From the NCBI GenBank assembly GCA_902494875.1, contig CABUUO010000011.1, forward strand, positions 1 to 48,046: a stretch of DNA of 48,046 bases, given 5' to 3'. Below, in pieces: positions 17,410-25,576 of the stretch. Every line of letters starts with the position of its first letter. Positions within the stretch are counted from its first letter, which is position 1. The notes beneath the pieces were generated by a model. That model was not told the DNA's origin and did not search any database. It saw only the letters and a program-made list of their open reading frames with translations. The DNA is from an uncultured Pseudomonadota bacterium (GTDB taxonomy: Bacteria > Pseudomonadota > Alphaproteobacteria > RF32 > CAG-239). Position numbers and translations under genes: made by a program.

Positions 17410-17688
17410 ATGGCTAAAAAATGTGAAATTTCTGGCACAGGCGTTATGAGCGGTAACAATGTCAGCCACGCTAACAACAGAACCCGCCGTCGTTTTCTGC
17501 CTAATCTGCAGGTTGTTTCTCTCCTGAGTGAAAAACTGGGCAGAATCTTCAAGCTGAAAGTTTGCTCCAAAACTTTGCGTTCTATTGAACATAACGGCGG
17601 TTTGGACGCTTATTTGGAATCCACTTCCAACACCAAACTCAGCGACGAAGCTATCAAAATCAAAAAAACTATTGCAAAAGCAAAATAA
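17410..17688 (+). CDS. rpmB: 50S ribosomal protein L28
   Basis: bL28, a small basic protein of the large ribosomal subunit. The family start MAKKCEISGTGVMSGNNVSH is followed by NNRTRRRFLPNLQVVSLLSE and a central KLKVCSKTLRSIEHNGGLDAYL. The 92-aa length is slightly longer than the E. coli protein (78), as usual in Alphaproteobacteria. AAGGA upstream of the ATG, a promoter before it and a terminator after it make it a single-gene unit. Confidence 0.97.
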   Translation: MAKKCEISGTGVMSGNNVSHANNRTRRRFLPNLQVVSLLSEKLGRIFKLKVCSKTLRSIEHNGGLDAYLESTSNTKLSDEAIKIKKTIAKAK

Positions 17689-17716
17689 TAAAAAAAATTG
17701 AGTTTAACCGACTGTA

Positions 17717-17750
17717 AACACCTTCTTAAAATTTAAGAAGGTGTTTTTTT
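17717..17750 (+). terminator. Rho-independent terminator of rpmB
   Basis: AACACCTTCTTA, loop AAATTT, AAGAAGGTGTT with a T-run. Confidence 0.88.
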
Positions 17751-17804
17751 ATCCCCGTTATCCCCACTATCCACAGGCCTGAAAAAATTAATCGCCTAAT
17801 CTCT

Positions 17805-17833
17805 TTGTCTTTTAAAAAAATTATGATTATAAC
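17805..17833 (+). promoter_or_regulatory. Candidate sigma-70 promoter of dnaB
   Basis: TTGTCT (17805-17810), 17-nt spacer, TATAAC (17828-17833), 39 nt upstream of the dnaB ATG. Confidence 0.6.
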
Positions 17834-17872
17834 GTAGTCAAATTCAAATTTTCACCATCTTGAAAGACAGCC

Positions 17873-19354
17873 ATGGATAACACGATTGATCCGTCCAAAC
17901 TCCCGCAAAACATAGAAGCCGAACAGGCTCTCCTCGGTGCGATTCTTGCCAACAACAAAGCCTATGAAAAAGTTTCGGAATTTCTGAAACCCCAGCATTT
18001 TGCAGATTCGACCCATGCCAAAATCTTTGAAGTTATCTCCAAACTTATCACCCGCGGACACGTTGCCGACACCATCACCCTAAAAAACTATTTTGAACAG
18101 GAAGGTACTTTAAGCGAAGTCGGCGGCCATCAATATCTCATCAAACTGGCCGACAGCGCCACGCCGCTGACCAACGCCGAATATTATGCCCAGTTCATTT
18201 ATGACAAATACCTGCGCCGCGAGTTGATTGCCACCGGTTTTGACATCGTAAACGACGCCTCTAAGGAAGATTTGGATTCCGATGCCATGGAACAAATCGA
18301 AACCGCCGAAAAAAAATTGTTTGAACTCGCCAACCAGGGAGAACACCAAGGCGGTTTTGTCGACTTCGGAGAAGCGCTGACCCGCTCGCTGAGCAACATT
18401 GAAGAAGCTTATCAGAAAGAAGGAAAAATTTCCGGGCTGCCGACAGCGCTGGATGCTCTGGACAACAAAACCGGCGGCCTGAACAACTCTGACCTTATCA
18501 TCATCGCCGCGCGTCCGGCCATGGGCAAAACCGCGCTGGCCACCAACATTGCCTATAACGTTGCCGATTATATGTATCACAACAAAAACATGAAACCGGC
18601 CGATAAAGGCGTGGCCTTTTTCTCGTTGGAAATGTCCGCCGACCAGTTGGCCAGCCGCATCTTGGCCACCGTTACCCAGACCAACGCCCACAAAATGCGC
18701 ACCGGCGAACTTGACAACGCCGAATTTACGCGCATCGCCGCCGCTGTCCGCGAACTGGAAAAAACCCCGCTTTACATTGATGACACCCCCGGCCTCAACA
18801 TCAACCAGATTCGTACCCGCGCCCGCCGTCTTAAACGCAACAAGGGACTGGGACTGATTATCATCGACTATATCCAATTGATTATGGGCAGCGGAAGCAA
18901 GAAAAACGAAGGCAACCGCGTACAGGAACTCTCCGAAATCTCCCGCGGACTGAAAATTTTGGCTAAAGAGCTGAATCTGCCGGTCATCGCCCTGTCACAG
19001 CTCAACCGCGGCGTGGAACAAAGAGACGATAAGCGGCCGCTGATGTCAGATTTGCGTGAATCCGGTTCTATTGAGCAGGATGCCGACAGCGTAATGTTTA
19101 TTTTCCGCGAAAACTATTATCTGCAAAATGAAGAACCTAAGCAAAAAGCCGCCGAAACACCGGAGCACCTGCAAAAACGCATAGAAGAATGGGAAGCCAG
19201 AATCCGCGCCACCCAAAACCTCAGCGAAGTTATCATCGGCAAAAACCGTCATGGTTCGACAGGAACCGTACAACTGTTCTGGAACGGCGAATTCACTCAG
19301 TTCGGCAATCTGGCCAAAGAAGAATATCTGCCGGACCAGATTGGCGCCGAATAA
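17873..19354 (+). CDS. dnaB: Replicative DNA helicase
   Basis: The hexameric 5'-3' helicase of the replication fork. Residues 1-~150 are the N-terminal primase-interacting domain (PQNIEAEQALLGAIL). A linker leads to the RecA-like motor with Walker A ARPAMGKTA (213-221), FSLEMSADQLASRIL and Walker B LIIIDYIQLI (about residue 325-335). The Q-motif/arginine region LSQLNRGVEQRDDKRPLMSDL and the family end IIGKNRHGSTGTVQL also fit. At 493 aa it has typical length and no intein. The start is supported by position after the promoter; the ribosome site is weak. A terminator follows at once. It is separated from the usual rplI partner; rpmB lies upstream instead. Confidence 0.97.
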   Translation: MDNTIDPSKLPQNIEAEQALLGAILANNKAYEKVSEFLKPQHFADSTHAKIFEVISKLITRGHVADTITLKNYFEQEGTLSEVGGHQYLIKLADSATPLTNAEYYAQFIYDKYLRRELIATGFDIVNDASKEDLDSDAMEQIETAEKKLFELANQGEHQGGFVDFGEALTRSLSNIEEAYQKEGKISGLPTALDALDNKTGGLNNSDLIIIAARPAMGKTALATNIAYNVADYMYHNKNMKPADKGVAFFSLEMSADQLASRILATVTQTNAHKMRTGELDNAEFTRIAAAVRELEKTPLYIDDTPGLNINQIRTRARRLKRNKGLGLIIIDYIQLIMGSGSKKNEGNRVQELSEISRGLKILAKELNLPVIALSQLNRGVEQRDDKRPLMSDLRESGSIEQDADSVMFIFRENYYLQNEEPKQKAAETPEHLQKRIEEWEARIRATQNLSEVIIGKNRHGSTGTVQLFWNGEFTQFGNLAKEEYLPDQIGAE

Positions 19355-19358
19355 ACTT

Positions 19359-19386
19359 AAAGGCTTCCTGTCGGAAGCCTTTTTTT
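19359..19386 (+). terminator. Rho-independent terminator of dnaB
   Basis: AAGGCTTCC, loop TGTC, GGAAGCCTT with a T-run. Confidence 0.88.
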
Positions 19387-19388
19387 AC

Positions 19389-19694
19389 TTAATGATGACA
19401 ACGCCCGCAACCGCAGCTGCCGTCCCCGCAACAGTTTTCACCCTTGTCGCCGGCACATCCCCGCTGCCCGCCGCCGGCTTCGATCCGCACGCTGCCCCGT
19501 CCGTCTGTTCCTATGTGAATATGCAGAGAACCGGAAGAATAGAAAGTCTCGCTCCCAAATTCTTCTGACGCCCGGTTTTCGCCCGTAATCTCTTTGCGCA
19601 TTTTTTCCAGGTGTTCCCTTTTTGCCTCGCAGCAGGCGCAGCCGGAACTGGAAACCGGAGTCTGCAGCAACATTTTTGCCAGCCAGCCAAACAT
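19389..19694 (-). CDS. Small cysteine/histidine-rich protein, 101 aa
   Basis: Not recognised as a named family. The 101-residue protein starts MFGWLAKMLLQTPVSSSGCACCEAK and ends in a cysteine cluster GENCCGDGSCGCGRCHH. In all it has ten cysteines and several histidines, most in two groups (CxCC near residue 19 and the C-terminal run). The middle, from EHLEKMRKEITGENRA, is charged, followed by strand-like GSLHIHIGTDGRGSVRIE. This looks like a metal-binding protein (zinc, copper or iron-sulfur), but the metal is not readable. AAGGAG 7-8 nt before the ATG supports a real gene. It is convergent with dnaB and divergent from the YcgN-like pair. Confidence 0.7.
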   Translation of the reverse strand: MFGWLAKMLLQTPVSSSGCACCEAKREHLEKMRKEITGENRASEEFGSETFYSSGSLHIHIGTDGRGSVRIEAGGGQRGCAGDKGENCCGDGSCGCGRCHH

Positions 19695-19760
19695 TTTAAT
19701 TCTCCTTAAACAATATTTGGTATAATGTTAATTGCTAACCGTTAAAAAAAGGAAAATGCC

Positions 19761-20195
19761 GTGTCAAAAAAGTTTTGGGAACAAAAACCGCTTCACGAAT
19801 TTAACGAAAAAGAGTGGGAAGCCGTCTGCTCCCGCTGCGGACGCTGTTGTCTGATAAAATTACAGGACGAAGACGATGACGAGGTTTACTACACGGACAT
19901 CGTCTGTCGCTATTTTAATCAGGAAGACTGCAGCTGTACCCAATATCAGGACCGTTGCCGTCTGGTTCCCGAATGTCTGAAACTTAACCGGGACAACGTT
20001 GACAAAATCCGCTGGATGCCGCAGGCGTGTTCCTATCGGCAGCTTTTTGAAACCGGGACCCTGCCGCCGTGGCACCCGCTGAACACCGGCAAACCGCTGG
20101 AAGACCGCTATACAGTCAAAGGCCGCTGTATTTCCGAACTCTTGGTCAGCGAAGAAGACCTTGAAGACCATATCATTGAGGAAGAAGAAATATGA
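19761..20195 (+). CDS. YcgN/YkgJ-family cysteine cluster protein
   Basis: A 144-aa member of the UPF0260 (YcgN) family, part of the YkgJ cysteine-cluster group thought to bind zinc or an iron-sulfur centre. The sequence WEAVCSRCGRCCLIKLQDEDDD has the CxxCGxCC motif (C23, C26, C29, C30), and later cysteines appear in IVCRYFNQEDCSCTQYQDRC and LVPECLKL. LPPWHPLNTG is also a family signature. The start is GTG at 19761, with AAGGAAA 6 nt upstream; a nearby ATG at 19756 is out of frame. It overlaps the next, paralogous gene by 4 nt (ATGA). Biochemical role unknown. Confidence 0.9.
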   Translation: MSKKFWEQKPLHEFNEKEWEAVCSRCGRCCLIKLQDEDDDEVYYTDIVCRYFNQEDCSCTQYQDRCRLVPECLKLNRDNVDKIRWMPQACSYRQLFETGTLPPWHPLNTGKPLEDRYTVKGRCISELLVSEEDLEDHIIEEEEI

Positions 20196-20701
20196 CCTCA
20201 AAAAAACATTATGCCTTACAGGAACCGTATGATCCCCAATCCCGATTCGACAATCTGGAACGTCTGGAACCGGAATTTTGGAAAAAGAAAAAACTTGAAG
20301 ATATGAGCAAAGAAGAATGGGAACTGCTCTGCGACGGCTGCGGCAAGTGCTGCCTGAACAAAATAGAAATCAAAGGCAAAATCAAATTCACCTGCACGCA
20401 CTGCCGTTTTCTTGATACGCAGAGCTGCCTTTGCAAAATTTACGAGCACCGTTTTGAGAAAGTTGACGATTGCCGTGACATTGACTTGGCCGCCATTCGC
20501 GAAAAACCGGCCTGGCTCCCCAAAACCTGTGCCTATTGGCTCTTAGACAACGGATATGACCTGCCGGACTGGCATCCTCTGAAAACCGGACGCGCCGATT
20601 CGGTACACCGGGCCGGAATGTCCGTCCGCGGCCGCGGCACAATTTCAGAAACAGGTATCACCGATTATGAAAATTACGTTATTGACTGGCAAGACCTTTG
20701 A
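20192..20701 (+). CDS. YcgN/YkgJ-family cysteine cluster protein, second tandem copy
   Basis: A 169-aa paralogue of the gene before it: WELLCDGCGKCCLNKIEIKG gives the CxxCGxCC motif (C47, C50, C53, C54), and CTHCRFLDTQSCLCKIYEHR and LPDWHPLKTG follow. It has an N-terminal extension of about 25 residues relative to the first copy. The ATG overlaps the preceding stop (ATGA) and its 3' end overlaps the metallopeptidase gene by 35 nt, so the three genes are translationally coupled. This copy is closer to classic YcgN in the FWKKKKLEDMSKEEWE start. Function unknown. Confidence 0.9.
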   Translation: MTSKKHYALQEPYDPQSRFDNLERLEPEFWKKKKLEDMSKEEWELLCDGCGKCCLNKIEIKGKIKFTCTHCRFLDTQSCLCKIYEHRFEKVDDCRDIDLAAIREKPAWLPKTCAYWLLDNGYDLPDWHPLKTGRADSVHRAGMSVRGRGTISETGITDYENYVIDWQDL

Positions 20702-21377
20702 TATCCGTCAGGCCTTGGGTCTGGATATCAAAGTCGTTAAATCGCCGACAGCCAAACGCCTGACCCTGCGGATTGACGCCAAAGAACGTGTCCCTGTATT
20801 GACTCTGCCGCCGCGTTGTTCCTCGGCGCGCGCCATAGACTTTGTCGAGCAGCACCGGGAGTGGATTAAAGAATGCCTGTCTAAAATTCCGAAACCCAAA
20901 ACTTTTGAAGACGGCGAAAAAATTTCGATTCTCGGCAGCGAACACACCATCTGCCACACCCCAAATGCCAGACGCGGCGTTTACGCAGAAAACAACATTC
21001 TTTATGTTTCCGGAGCAAAAGAATTTCTGCACCGACGTGTTTGCGACTACATAAAAAAAACCGCCCAAAAAGAATTTTTGAAAAAATCACGCCTTCTGGC
21101 GGCCAAAATCGGTTGCAAGGTAAAAAGCGTCACTATCAAAGATACCAAATCCCGTTGGGGCAGCTGCTCTTCTCTGGACAACATCAATTACAACTGGCGG
21201 ATTGCCCTGGCACCGGAATTCGTAATCGACTACCTTATCGCCCACGAGGTCTCGCATCTCCGGCATCCGGATCATTCGCGCAGCTTCTGGCAATGCGTCA
21301 AAAACCTCCATCCCCGCTGCGGAGAAGGCCGCCTTTGGCTCAAAACCCGGGGCAAAGAACTTTACCTGTATGAATGA
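20667..21377 (+). CDS. YgjP-type (DUF45/M48-like) zinc metallopeptidase
   Basis: A 236-aa protein of the YgjP/DUF45 family. The zinc-binding HEVSH (HExxH, near residue 192-196) lies in FVIDYLIAHEVSHLRHPDHS, preceded by the family motif KDTKSRWGSCSSLDNINYNW. The N-terminal half carries RLTLRIDAKE and AIDFVEQHREWI typical of the family. In other bacteria such proteins sit with restriction or stress genes, but here it is joined to the two YcgN-type genes. The ATG lies 35 nt inside the upstream gene. Peptidase activity is predicted but unproven for the family. Confidence 0.88.
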   Translation: MKITLLTGKTFDIRQALGLDIKVVKSPTAKRLTLRIDAKERVPVLTLPPRCSSARAIDFVEQHREWIKECLSKIPKPKTFEDGEKISILGSEHTICHTPNARRGVYAENNILYVSGAKEFLHRRVCDYIKKTAQKEFLKKSRLLAAKIGCKVKSVTIKDTKSRWGSCSSLDNINYNWRIALAPEFVIDYLIAHEVSHLRHPDHSRSFWQCVKNLHPRCGEGRLWLKTRGKELYLYE

Positions 21378-21452
21378 AACAGCTCTATTGATTTTTTTTG
21401 GATAACTCCCTATATTCAGTATAGGACAATTATAAACAGGAGTAATTTGAAT

Positions 21453-22172
21453 ATGGAAACTAAAACCAATGCACAAGCCAAAGTATATGTAGACGAAGGC
21501 TTGCGCCAATATATGCTGAGAGTGTACAACTATATGGCCGGCGGTCTGTGCATCACCGCGTTGACGGCATACATCGTTGCCAACACGCCTCTGCTGCGTC
21601 TTTTCTTTAACGTCTCTGCCACCGGCGCGGTCGGAATGAGCGCTTTCGGCTGGCTGCTTACTTTCGCCCCGCTGATTATGGTTTTCGCTTTCGGCTGGGT
21701 TTTAAACCGCGGTACGCTGGCTCAGGTACAGGGAATGTTCTGGGGCTTCTCTGCGTTGATGGGCGCTTCCCTGACCCCGATTTTGCTGGCCTACACCGGC
21801 ACCAGCATGACCCGCGTCTTTCTGATTACGGCTGCCATGTTCGGCGGAATGAGTCTCTATGGCTACACCACCAAAAAAGACCTCAGCGGGATGGGTTCTT
21901 TCCTGATTATGGGCGTTTGGGGACTGGTTATAGCCTCCATTGTTAATATCTTTCTGCAGAGCCCGGGGTTGAGCTATGCCGTATCGCTTATCGCCGTTGT
22001 CGCCTTTACCGGTCTGGCCGCTTATGACACGCAGACCATCCGCAGCTATTACTATGAGCAGGACAGCTCGGACGTTGCCGGACGCAAGGCCATCTACGGG
22101 GCTCTGAGCCTGTATCTGGACTTCATTAATATTTTCATAGCCCTCTTAAACCTCATGGGCGAAAGAAAATAG
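21453..22172 (+). CDS. BAX inhibitor-1 / YccA family membrane protein
   Basis: An integral membrane protein (about 239 aa, seven hydrophobic segments) of the BI-1/TMBIM family, as in YbhL and YccA. Family sequences include MLRVYNYMAGGLCITALTAY at the first helix, MFWGFSALMGASLTPILLAY, and the conserved end AAYDTQTIR followed by LYLDFINIFIALLNLMGERK. These proteins act as pH-sensitive calcium leaks or modulators of membrane proteases. AGGAG at 21438-21442 precedes both a TTG (21447) and the ATG at 21453; I take the ATG. A hairpin terminator follows. Confidence 0.9.
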   Translation: METKTNAQAKVYVDEGLRQYMLRVYNYMAGGLCITALTAYIVANTPLLRLFFNVSATGAVGMSAFGWLLTFAPLIMVFAFGWVLNRGTLAQVQGMFWGFSALMGASLTPILLAYTGTSMTRVFLITAAMFGGMSLYGYTTKKDLSGMGSFLIMGVWGLVIASIVNIFLQSPGLSYAVSLIAVVAFTGLAAYDTQTIRSYYYEQDSSDVAGRKAIYGALSLYLDFINIFIALLNLMGERK

Positions 22173-22196
22173 CCTTTTCCGGCTAAAGCACACGAT

Positions 22197-22233
22197 AAGG
22201 ACTTAAAAAGCTGATTTTTAAGTCCTTTTTTTA
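22197..22233 (+). terminator. Rho-independent terminator after the BI-1 gene
   Basis: AAGGACTTAAAAA, loop GCTGA, TTTTTAAGTCCTT followed by a T-run; immediately followed by the rpmH promoter. Confidence 0.88.
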
Positions 22234-22262
22234 TTGACTTTCCGTTCTTTTCTCTTTATAAG
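22234..22262 (+). promoter_or_regulatory. Sigma-70 promoter of the rpmH-rnpA-yidD-yidC-engB operon
   Basis: TTGACT (22234-22239), 17-nt spacer, TATAAG (22257-22262), leaving a leader of about 115 nt before rpmH. Confidence 0.7.
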
Positions 22263-22383
22263 ACAAGTGTCTTTTTTTATCAAAGACGCTGAATCCGAGA
22301 GGTTCCGTTTGTACTGGAACCTTTAAATAACTAAAAAAAAAACAACGGACTTCTTTTAGAAGCCCCTCAACCGGAGAAAACAA

Positions 22384-22518
22384 ATGAAACGTACATATCA
22401 GCCGAGCAAATTGGTAAGAGCACGCCGTCACGGCTTTCGCGCTCGTATGGAAACCAAAGGCGGCCGCAAGGTTATCGCCGCACGTCGCGCCAAAGGACGT
22501 AAAAGACTTTCAGCTTAG
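22384..22518 (+). CDS. rpmH: 50S ribosomal protein L34
   Basis: bL34, 44 aa, one of the smallest ribosomal proteins. The product is MKRTYQPSKLVRARRHGFRA followed by RMETKGGRKVIAARRAKGRK and RLSA, a near-textbook sequence. GGAG 7 nt before the ATG supports the start. It heads the conserved rpmH-rnpA-yidD-yidC gene cluster, 12 nt before rnpA. Confidence 0.97.
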   Translation: MKRTYQPSKLVRARRHGFRARMETKGGRKVIAARRAKGRKRLSA

Positions 22519-22530
22519 TCTGGAGTCATT

Positions 22531-22938
22531 ATGGTAGAAGTTCTTATCTTAAAAAAAAGAAAAGATTTCGTCAGAGTCGCCTCCCAAGGATTTAAAATGG
22601 TATCATCCGGCTTGATCCTGCAGGCGGCTCAAAGTTTATCTGCGCCTGAAAACAGTTGCCGGCTGGGCTACACCGCCACCAAGAAAATCGGCAAAGCCCA
22701 TGTCCGCAACCGCACCAAACGCCGGCTCCGCGCCGCGGCACGGGAACTCTTTCCCAAATACGGACGACCGGATACCGACTATGTTTTAATCGGACGTTTC
22801 AACACCGCGTCGTGTGACTTCGGCGAACTGCGCCAGAACATGGCCGTTGCCTTAAAACGCGTCAACAAAATGTTCTCGACTCCCGGAGAGAAAACAGATG
22901 ACAAAGATATTCCGGCTTCTGTTGATTCTCACGGTTAG
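22531..22938 (+). CDS. rnpA: Ribonuclease P protein component
   Basis: The protein cofactor of RNase P, which trims the 5' ends of tRNA precursors. The 135-aa product has the family RNR motif in KIGKAHVRNRTKRRLRAAAR, the N-terminal LKKRKDFVRVASQGFKM and the conserved DYVLIGR strand. GGAG 7 nt before the ATG supports the start. It follows rpmH and overlaps yidD by 41 nt. The C-terminus (after MFSTPGEKTD) is a short unstructured extension lying within the overlap. Confidence 0.95.
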   Translation: MVEVLILKKRKDFVRVASQGFKMVSSGLILQAAQSLSAPENSCRLGYTATKKIGKAHVRNRTKRRLRAAARELFPKYGRPDTDYVLIGRFNTASCDFGELRQNMAVALKRVNKMFSTPGEKTDDKDIPASVDSHG

Positions 22939-23152
22939 ATTCTATCAAAAATTTCTCTCGCCGTTGTGTCCGGGCGTCTGCCGCTATACGCCGACCTGCT
23001 CCCAATATATGATAGAAGCCATTCAAACCCACGGCATCGTTAAGGGACTGTGGCTCGGCGTCAAAAGAATACTGCGCTGCCATCCCTGGGGCGGAAGCGG
23101 TTACGATCCCGTTCCTCCGCCGACAAACAAAAGACCTGATAAAACAAGATAA
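22898..23152 (+). CDS. yidD: Membrane protein insertion efficiency factor YidD
   Basis: A small (84 aa) inner-membrane-associated protein that helps YidC-dependent insertion. The sequence VRFYQKFLSPLCPGVCRYTP continues to TCSQYMIEAIQTHGIVKG and RILRCHPWGGSGYDPVP, with the conserved cysteines of the family. It starts within the 3' end of rnpA (41-nt overlap), the usual arrangement, and precedes yidC. Confidence 0.96.
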   Translation: MTKIFRLLLILTVRFYQKFLSPLCPGVCRYTPTCSQYMIEAIQTHGIVKGLWLGVKRILRCHPWGGSGYDPVPPPTNKRPDKTR

Positions 23153-23243
23153 AAGCTTGCTTTACGGGTTAAATTACACTAAATATGTGTACAAGTGTTT
23201 TTTATTGCTGCACATCCGAATTAGATAAAAGGATTTTAAAAGA

Positions 23244-24920
23244 ATGAAAGATGAAGTGAAAGCCCTCTACCTCGCCGTTCTGGTTTCTCTGGTGGCCATT
23301 TTCGTAACCAACTATTTTATGCCGAAGAAAGCGCCGGTTCTGCCGGAAGTCGCCGTCAGTGAAGAAGTTGAACTTAAAGCGGAAACGCCCGCCGACGAAA
23401 AAACGATTGTCGTGGACGAAGCTGCACTCGACGCAGAAACGGTTTTAAAACAGGATCGCCGCGTCAAAATATCAACGCCGGCTTTGACCGGCAGCATCCG
23501 GGTCAAAGGCGGACGCTTTGATGACCTTTATCTGGACAAATACAAGCAGACGCTGGCTGAAGACAGCTCCGATGTAGAGTTGTTCTCCCCCGCCAAAACC
23601 GACAATCCTTACTATGCCGAATTTGGCTGGATTGCCGCCTCACCGAACACCCGCGTGCCGAACAGCAGCACCGTCTGGACCGTCAAAGGCATGGAACTGA
23701 CGCCGCAGACGCCGCTGGTTATGGAATGGAACAACGGTCAGGGGCTCAAATTCATCCGCAAAATTTCCGTAGACGACAACTATATGTTCAGCATTGATCA
23801 GGCGGTGGAAAACAATTCCGGCGCCAAAGTCACCCTCTATCCTTATGGCTTGATCAAACGCGTTTACGACGTCAAAAACGCACAAAGCAGCGTCGTACAT
23901 GAAGGCATGATCGGCGTCGTCGATTCCAATCTTAAAGAAATCAAATACAAAAAACTCGAAGACAAAGAAAGCCAAAGCTTCAAAACCGACGGCGGCTGGG
24001 CCGGATTTTCCGACCGCTATTGGTTCTCGGCGCTGATTCTTGACAAGAATGTTGAAAACAAAGTCAAATTCAGCAACACCGGCAACGGCGGCTATCAGGT
24101 CGACTATGTCGGCGCACCGGTCAGCATTGAAGCCGGTTCGCTCGGCAGCAGCAGCGGCAAAATGTTTGCCGGCGCTAAAGAAATCAAGCTTCTGGACCGC
24201 TATACCAAACAGTTTAACATTGACAAGTTTGACCTTGCCGTAGATTTCGGCTGGTACTATTTCCTGACCAAGCCGTTCTTTTACATTTTGGACTTTCTCT
24301 ACCATATCATCGGCAACATGGGCTGGGCCATTCTGCTGTTCGCGGCATTGCTCCGTCTTGCCATGTACCCCATTGCCGGAAAATCTTTTGAGAGCATGTC
24401 CAAAATGAAAAAGGTTCAACCTAAAATCAAAGAGCTTCAGGAAAGATACGGCGAAGACAAAATGAAGCTTCAGCAGGAAATGATGAATCTCTACCGCAAG
24501 GAGAAAATCAATCCGGCCGCCGGCTGTCTGCCGATGTTGATTCAGATTCCGGTCTTTTTCTCCCTGTACAAGGTTTTGAACATTTCCATCGAAATCCGCC
24601 ATGCACCCTTCATCGGCTGGATTAAAGACCTTTCCGCACCGGATCCGCTGACGCTTTCGACCATTTTTCATTTTCCGGTTCCGGGACTGCTTGATATCGG
24701 CGTCTGGCCGATTATCATGGGTCTGACCATGTTCATCCAACAGAAACTGAACCCGGCTCCGGCAAACAAAGATCAGGCGCGTATGTTCATGATGCTGCCG
24801 ATTATCTTCACCTTTATGCTTGGCCACTTTGCTTCCGGACTGGTAATTTACTGGAGCCTGAGCAACATCCTGTCCATCTTGCAGCAAAAAGCCATCATGA
24901 GAAAGAACGGGGTAAAATAA
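23244..24920 (+). CDS. yidC: Membrane protein insertase YidC
   Basis: The YidC/Oxa1 insertase, 558 aa. An N-terminal helix (about residues 8-27) precedes a large periplasmic domain (about 50-330). The conserved five-helix insertase core follows, from FFYILDFLYHIIGNMGWAIL, with LRLAMYPIAGKSFESMSKMK, QPKIKELQERYGEDKMKLQQ and GCLPMLIQIPVFFSLYKVL. The C-terminus ends SLSNILSILQQKAIMRK. AAGGA about 10 nt before the ATG supports the start. Its stop overlaps the engB start by one base (TAATG), so the two are coupled. Confidence 0.96.
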   Translation: MKDEVKALYLAVLVSLVAIFVTNYFMPKKAPVLPEVAVSEEVELKAETPADEKTIVVDEAALDAETVLKQDRRVKISTPALTGSIRVKGGRFDDLYLDKYKQTLAEDSSDVELFSPAKTDNPYYAEFGWIAASPNTRVPNSSTVWTVKGMELTPQTPLVMEWNNGQGLKFIRKISVDDNYMFSIDQAVENNSGAKVTLYPYGLIKRVYDVKNAQSSVVHEGMIGVVDSNLKEIKYKKLEDKESQSFKTDGGWAGFSDRYWFSALILDKNVENKVKFSNTGNGGYQVDYVGAPVSIEAGSLGSSSGKMFAGAKEIKLLDRYTKQFNIDKFDLAVDFGWYYFLTKPFFYILDFLYHIIGNMGWAILLFAALLRLAMYPIAGKSFESMSKMKKVQPKIKELQERYGEDKMKLQQEMMNLYRKEKINPAAGCLPMLIQIPVFFSLYKVLNISIEIRHAPFIGWIKDLSAPDPLTLSTIFHFPVPGLLDIGVWPIIMGLTMFIQQKLNPAPANKDQARMFMMLPIIFTFMLGHFASGLVIYWSLSNILSILQQKAIMRKNGVK

Positions 24921-25564
24921 TGGATTTTAAGACAGCTGAGTTCACCCCCGAACAAATCGACCGCGGACGCAGACTTTTTCAAAAGGCCTGCGCCTTTGTC
25001 CTGGGGGTGGCCAGACTGGAACAGCTGCCGCTGACCGAAATGCCGGAGATCGCCTTTGCCGGCCGTTCCAATGTCGGCAAATCCAGCATCATCAATGCGC
25101 TTACACAGCAAAAAGGCCTGGCCAAGACCTCCAACACGCCGGGACGTACCCAGCAGTTGAACTATTTTAATCTTGATGACAAGCTTCATATCGTCGATCT
25201 GCCGGGCTATGGTTTTGCCCAAGCGCCCGAAGCTATGGTAAAACAATGGCAAAAACTGATTTTTGCTTATCTTCAAGGCCGCGTAAATCTGAAACGGGTT
25301 TTTATGCTTATCGATTCGCGGCACGGCGTCAAAAAAGTCGATACGGAAATTATGGATATGCTGGACAAGGCTGCCGTCACTTATCAGATTGTCTTAACCA
25401 AGATTGATAAAATCAGCGCCAAGGCTTTGGAAAAAGTCATTGCCGACACAAAAAAAATCATTGCCGAACATCCGGCCGCCTATGTTGACGTACTGGCCAC
25501 CAGCTCGGAAAAAAATCTGGGACTTGATGAACTTCGTGCCGAAATAGCCTCTTTAGCGCAATAA
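24920..25564 (+). CDS. engB: Ribosome biogenesis GTP-binding protein YsxC/EngB
   Basis: A TRAFAC-class GTPase needed for 50S subunit maturation. The 214-aa protein has G1 GRSNVGKS (48-55), G2 NTPGRTQ (72-78), G3 DLPG (93-96) and G4 TKID (about 148-151). The family-typical FVLGVARLEQLPLTEMPEIA is at the N-terminus. The start is the ATG overlapping the yidC stop. It is the last gene of the rpmH operon and is convergent with the methyltransferase gene after it. Confidence 0.95.
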   Translation: MDFKTAEFTPEQIDRGRRLFQKACAFVLGVARLEQLPLTEMPEIAFAGRSNVGKSSIINALTQQKGLAKTSNTPGRTQQLNYFNLDDKLHIVDLPGYGFAQAPEAMVKQWQKLIFAYLQGRVNLKRVFMLIDSRHGVKKVDTEIMDMLDKAAVTYQIVLTKIDKISAKALEKVIADTKKIIAEHPAAYVDVLATSSEKNLGLDELRAEIASLAQ

Positions 25565-25576
25565 AACGCTCGTTTT

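Noticed and set aside
17751..17785. DnaA-box-like sequences (TTATCCCC, CTATCCACA) upstream of dnaB
   Set aside because: Only one is within one base of TTATCCACA and they are not clustered, so they do not support an origin or autoregulation by themselves.
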